A stretch of 64,000 nucleotides of DNA, taken from contig CALUXU010000001.1 in the NCBI GenBank assembly GCA_944324825.1, forward strand, positions 248,001-312,000, in the 5' to 3' direction. This document shows positions 61,355-64,000 of this stretch, piece by piece. Within the stretch, counting starts at the first letter, position 1. Each line of letters starts with the position of its first letter. The position numbers and the translations under genes are program-made. A model generated the notes under the pieces. That model saw only the letters and a program-made list of their open reading frames with translations, had not been told where the DNA came from and ran no database searches. The DNA is from Candidatus Gastranaerophilales bacterium. GTDB lineage: Bacteria; Cyanobacteriota; Vampirovibrionia; Gastranaerophilales; Gastranaerophilaceae.

Positions 61355-62206
61355 ATGGATTACGTAAAAAGAGCAAAATTTTTCAGAACAAAAAAAAGGC
61401 TGGGACAAAATTTTCTGGTCAATCCTGACGTGATATCCGATATTTTGGATTTTGCAGATATAAGCCATGACGATATTGTGCTGGAAATCGGACCGGGTGT
61501 CGGATTTGTAACCGAACAACTGGTAAAGCATGCTCAAAAAGTCATAGCAGTTGAACTGGATGAAGAAGCAATAAAAGAACTCGAAAAAATTGAATGCGAT
61601 AACCTTGAGATTATTCATCAGGATATCCTTAAAACAAATATTTGGGAGCTGATACCTCAAGGCAAAAAGGTAAAAGTTGTTGCAAATATTCCGTACTACA
61701 TTACGGCACCTATCATTGCACATCTTTTGGGTGAAGTTGATGATTTAGAAAATAAAAACCGCCGGAGTATAAAAGATATTATCTTAATGGTGCAGGAGGA
61801 GGTTGCAAGACGTGTGGTTGCAGATGAAACCTCGCCTTCAAAAGAATACGGACTTTTAACAATTCTATCCCAATTCTGGGCAGATTGTGAAATCCTCAGA
61901 CTTGTCGGCAGACGCTCTTTTTATCCGTCACCTAAAGTCAATTCCGCTTTAATCGGATTAAAAATTAATGATAAGCCAAGATTAAAACTATCCGATTATA
62001 CTCATTTTAGAAGAACAATAAAAGCAGGTTTTGCTCAAAGACGCAAGAACATAAAAAACTGCTTGATAAACGGCGGATTTGATAAAGAAATTGTACCTGT
62101 TGTACTGAAAAAACTCGAGATAGACACCAATACAAGAGCCGAAAATATCTCGATAGAAAAATTCGGAGAACTGTCAGAGGAATTAAAAAATGCAAGTCAA
62201 AGTTAA
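61355..62206 (+). CDS. rsmA: 16S rRNA A1518/A1519 dimethyltransferase
   Basis: 283 residues. RsmA (KsgA) dimethylates two adjacent adenines in helix 45, a late step in 30S assembly. RLGQNFLVNPDV, the SAM loop LEIGPGVGFVTEQL, and the catalytic NIPYYITAPI are intact; the C-terminal SPKVNSALI and FAQRRKNIKN follow. TATTAT lies 13 bases before ATG and no ribosome site is seen, so the leader is very short. It overlaps ispE by 17 bp. Confidence 0.96.
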   Translation: MDYVKRAKFFRTKKRLGQNFLVNPDVISDILDFADISHDDIVLEIGPGVGFVTEQLVKHAQKVIAVELDEEAIKELEKIECDNLEIIHQDILKTNIWELIPQGKKVKVVANIPYYITAPIIAHLLGEVDDLENKNRRSIKDIILMVQEEVARRVVADETSPSKEYGLLTILSQFWADCEILRLVGRRSFYPSPKVNSALIGLKINDKPRLKLSDYTHFRRTIKAGFAQRRKNIKNCLINGGFDKEIVPVVLKKLEIDTNTRAENISIEKFGELSEELKNASQS

Positions 62207-63041
62207 AACTCCTGCCAAAATAAACTTAACAATGGAAGTATTAAACAAACGCCCTGACGGGTTTCATAACATACAAAGTGTTATGCAGATGATAGATTTG
62301 TATGACTATTTAACGATTGAGGTAGAGGATTCCGATAAAAACGAGATTTTTCTCTCTGGTACAAGTGATGAAATCCCGTATAATGAAAAAAATCTTGTTT
62401 ATAAAGCCGCAAAACTCTATCTTGATAAAACCGGTATAACAGACAAGAGAATAAAAATATTTATAGAAAAAAATATTCCTGTATCAGCCGGACTTGCAGG
62501 CGGAAGCACAAATGCCGCAGGCACCATCTTCGGGTTAAATAAGTTGTTTAATCTTTTATCAAGAGAAGAACTACACGAATTATGTGCATCTTTAGGCTCC
62601 GATTTGAATGTTTGTCTTGAAGGCGGCTGCCTTCTTGCAACGAGCAGGGGCGAAAAAATAGAACGCTTGCCGTTCAGAGAACATTCCGTATCCTTAATAA
62701 AACCGCCAAATCTGGGTATTAGTGCAAAAGAAGCATACACAAAGTTTTCACAACTTGAAAAAAAACCTAATCTTGATATGACATTCAAAATGATTGATTC
62801 CATTAAAGTCGGATGTGATGTAAGGCAGTTTTTACACAACGATTTGGAGGTTGCTGTTTTTGATGATTACGAAGAACTCCAAAAAATTAAATCCATGCTT
62901 CCAAAATCAATCATGTCAGGCTCCGGCTCAACTTATTTTGTCATAGACGGCACAATCCCTCAAATTGACGGATACTGGGTTAAAAACGGACTCAAGTTTA
63001 TCCCGTCGGGGGTTGAAGAATATGAACTTTTATTAAAATAG
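62190..63041 (+). CDS. ispE: 4-diphosphocytidyl-2-C-methyl-D-erythritol kinase
   Basis: 283 residues, GHMP kinase fold. Fourth step of the MEP isoprenoid pathway. PAKINLTMEVLNKRPDGFHN at the start, the ATP loop PVSAGLAGGSTNAAG, and SGSGSTYFV near the end are all standard. AGAGGAA inside rsmA serves as ribosome site. The rsmA-ispE pair is common in bacteria. Isoprenoids here would serve undecaprenyl and quinone synthesis. Confidence 0.96.
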   Translation: MQVKVKTPAKINLTMEVLNKRPDGFHNIQSVMQMIDLYDYLTIEVEDSDKNEIFLSGTSDEIPYNEKNLVYKAAKLYLDKTGITDKRIKIFIEKNIPVSAGLAGGSTNAAGTIFGLNKLFNLLSREELHELCASLGSDLNVCLEGGCLLATSRGEKIERLPFREHSVSLIKPPNLGISAKEAYTKFSQLEKKPNLDMTFKMIDSIKVGCDVRQFLHNDLEVAVFDDYEELQKIKSMLPKSIMSGSGSTYFVIDGTIPQIDGYWVKNGLKFIPSGVEEYELLLK

Positions 63042-63089
63042 CCGTTAAGGGTATTAACAAAATATATATGTCAATGATAAAATAACTCT

Positions 63090-63905
63090 ATGGAGAACTT
63101 AGAGGATATGTATTCTGAAGTTCCGCCAACCAAATTAAGGGATAAGGAAGAAAAATTCCGACCGGCGCGAACATCTAAATTTTGGCTATGGGTAGCAGAC
63201 AGATTCTTCTACAACATGTTGGAGAACCGTTTTTATGCTATGCGCTATAAAGGGGTCGAAAACCTTAAATCATTAGGCAAAATCCCTACAATTTTCTTTG
63301 CCCCTCACTGCAACTGGTGGGACGGTATTGTCGGATACAATATCTGCAACAGATTGCTAAAAAAAGAAATCAGACTTATGGTTGAAGAATTGAACAGATT
63401 TCCGCTATTACGCAGAGGCGGTGCGTTCAATGTGAACAAAAAATCTGCACAAGCATCTATGGATGCGCTTAAGTATTCGGTCAACCTGTTATCAGATTTA
63501 CGAAACATATTATACATTTATCCGCAAGGAATTATTAAACCGCCTAATTTCAGACCGATTGAGTTTCAAACAGGCATGACATATATTGCACAAAAAGCGG
63601 CAAAAAAATACGGTAAAGTTAATCTTGTACCTTTGGCAGTAAGTTATTTGTTTATGCGTGATAACCGACCTGAAATCTGGGTTGAGTTCGGTAAAGAAAT
63701 TACTCTCGATACTCCAAAAATCGATAGAAAAGAATACACCGAATTCCTTGCAAAATCACTTGAAGAATTGTGTGACAGCCAAGCACAAGACTTATCTCAT
63801 GCAAAATTTGAAGGCTACCAAACCCTGTTCCAACAAAAATTAGCCTGGTACAGACGTATTGAACAATGGCTGAAACGTATTGATAACAAAGGACACCATT
63901 CATAA
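63090..63905 (+). CDS. PlsC-type 1-acyl-glycerol-phosphate acyltransferase
   Basis: 271 residues. The acyltransferase box HCNWWD (His73-x4-Asp78) and the later YPQGIIKPP (EGTR-like block) are present; LRRGGAFNVNKKSAQA lies between them. No strong membrane segment beyond an amphipathic N-terminus (FWLWVADRFFYNML). It acylates a lysophospholipid or another glycolipid acceptor; at 271 residues it is longer than classical PlsC. The extended -10 TGATAAAAT (63075-63083) ends six bases before ATG: leaderless. Confidence 0.85.
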   Translation: MENLEDMYSEVPPTKLRDKEEKFRPARTSKFWLWVADRFFYNMLENRFYAMRYKGVENLKSLGKIPTIFFAPHCNWWDGIVGYNICNRLLKKEIRLMVEELNRFPLLRRGGAFNVNKKSAQASMDALKYSVNLLSDLRNILYIYPQGIIKPPNFRPIEFQTGMTYIAQKAAKKYGKVNLVPLAVSYLFMRDNRPEIWVEFGKEITLDTPKIDRKEYTEFLAKSLEELCDSQAQDLSHAKFEGYQTLFQQKLAWYRRIEQWLKRIDNKGHHS

Positions 63906-63938
63906 AATATTTATTGGCCTATTTAATTTTATTTTGAA

Positions 63939-63967
63939 TTTACATATACAGGATATTATATTAAAAT
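63939..63967 (+). promoter_or_regulatory. promoter reading out of the right edge
   Basis: TTTACA (63939-63944) and TAAAAT (63962-63967) have 17-bp spacing; the predicted transcript begins near 63974 with GGGTAAGCTCC and leaves the window. No frame can be judged in the last 27 bases. Confidence 0.5.
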
Positions 63968-64000
63968 AATTACGGGTAAGCTCCTATTCTTCCCCACCGA

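Noticed and set aside
1-64000. tRNA, rRNA or tmRNA genes
   Set aside because: I found no cloverleaf with a TTCRA loop and no rRNA core sequence; a tRNAscan/Infernal run would be needed to exclude divergent ones.

Overview
The window is AT-rich bacterial DNA with short intergenic gaps and mixed strand use. It most resembles a flagellated, diderm, anaerobic, non-photosynthetic relative of Cyanobacteria (Vampirovibrionia/Melainabacteria, Gastranaerophilales-like). This placement is an inference from gene content: FlgH and FlgI (L and P rings) plus an OmpH/Skp chaperone imply an outer membrane, NrdD/NrdG imply anaerobic growth, and there are a Ski2-type DExH helicase, ThyX and many lineage-specific secreted or coiled-coil proteins. 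I recognise no rRNA, tRNA, CRISPR array or transposase.

Layout. 1-9.0 kb: a 75-bp tandem repeat touching the ftsZ stop, ftsZ (-), then a 1695-residue protein whose C-terminus carries kinase-like and RelA/SpoT-like synthetase signatures, with a tightly linked 140-residue partner; small exported proteins and OmpH follow. 9-15 kb: fusA, then a minus-strand cluster of lineage-specific coiled-coil or glycine-rich proteins. 15-26 kb: rqcH-cyclase-like-thyX, rpmE, trpR-trpB with a promoter overlapped by direct repeats, rlmH, a receiver protein, anmK and a GltD-like oxidoreductase. 26-30 kb: a toxin-antitoxin pair and a surface-sugar cassette. 30-38 kb: hook and FliK-like genes, comM, a GT9 transferase, an alpha-glucan phosphorylase homologue lacking the PLP lysine, ftsL and rsmH. 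38-45 kb: an RHH regulator, nrdD-nrdG behind a cobalamin riboswitch, a repeat-filled gap, a double AbrB protein, glmU and a GlcF-like protein. 45.8-54.6 kb: an eleven-gene flagellar operon (SLT-flgF/G-flgG-flgA-flgH-flgI-flgJ-orf-flgN-flgK-flgL). 54.7-64 kb: an EamA transporter under a palindromic operator, a candidate type I toxin-antitoxin locus, a Ski2-like helicase, a GT-D glycosyltransferase, an XRE regulator, a glutamate-cysteine ligase, rsmA-ispE and an acyltransferase.

The points most worth a second look are: (1) the RelA/SpoT-bearing giant protein and its partner gene; (2) a 26-codon hydrophobic ORF with an antisense small-RNA-like transcript (55.7-56.0 kb); (3) eight genes whose ATG lies exactly 6 nt after a -10 box, implying leaderless mRNAs; (4) a dispersed palindromic repeat placed at gene stop codons, whose 44-bp core is inverted between two copies; (5) a cobalamin riboswitch on a class III ribonucleotide reductase that lacks an ATP cone. 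All functional statements rest on motif recognition by eye; no database search was run.
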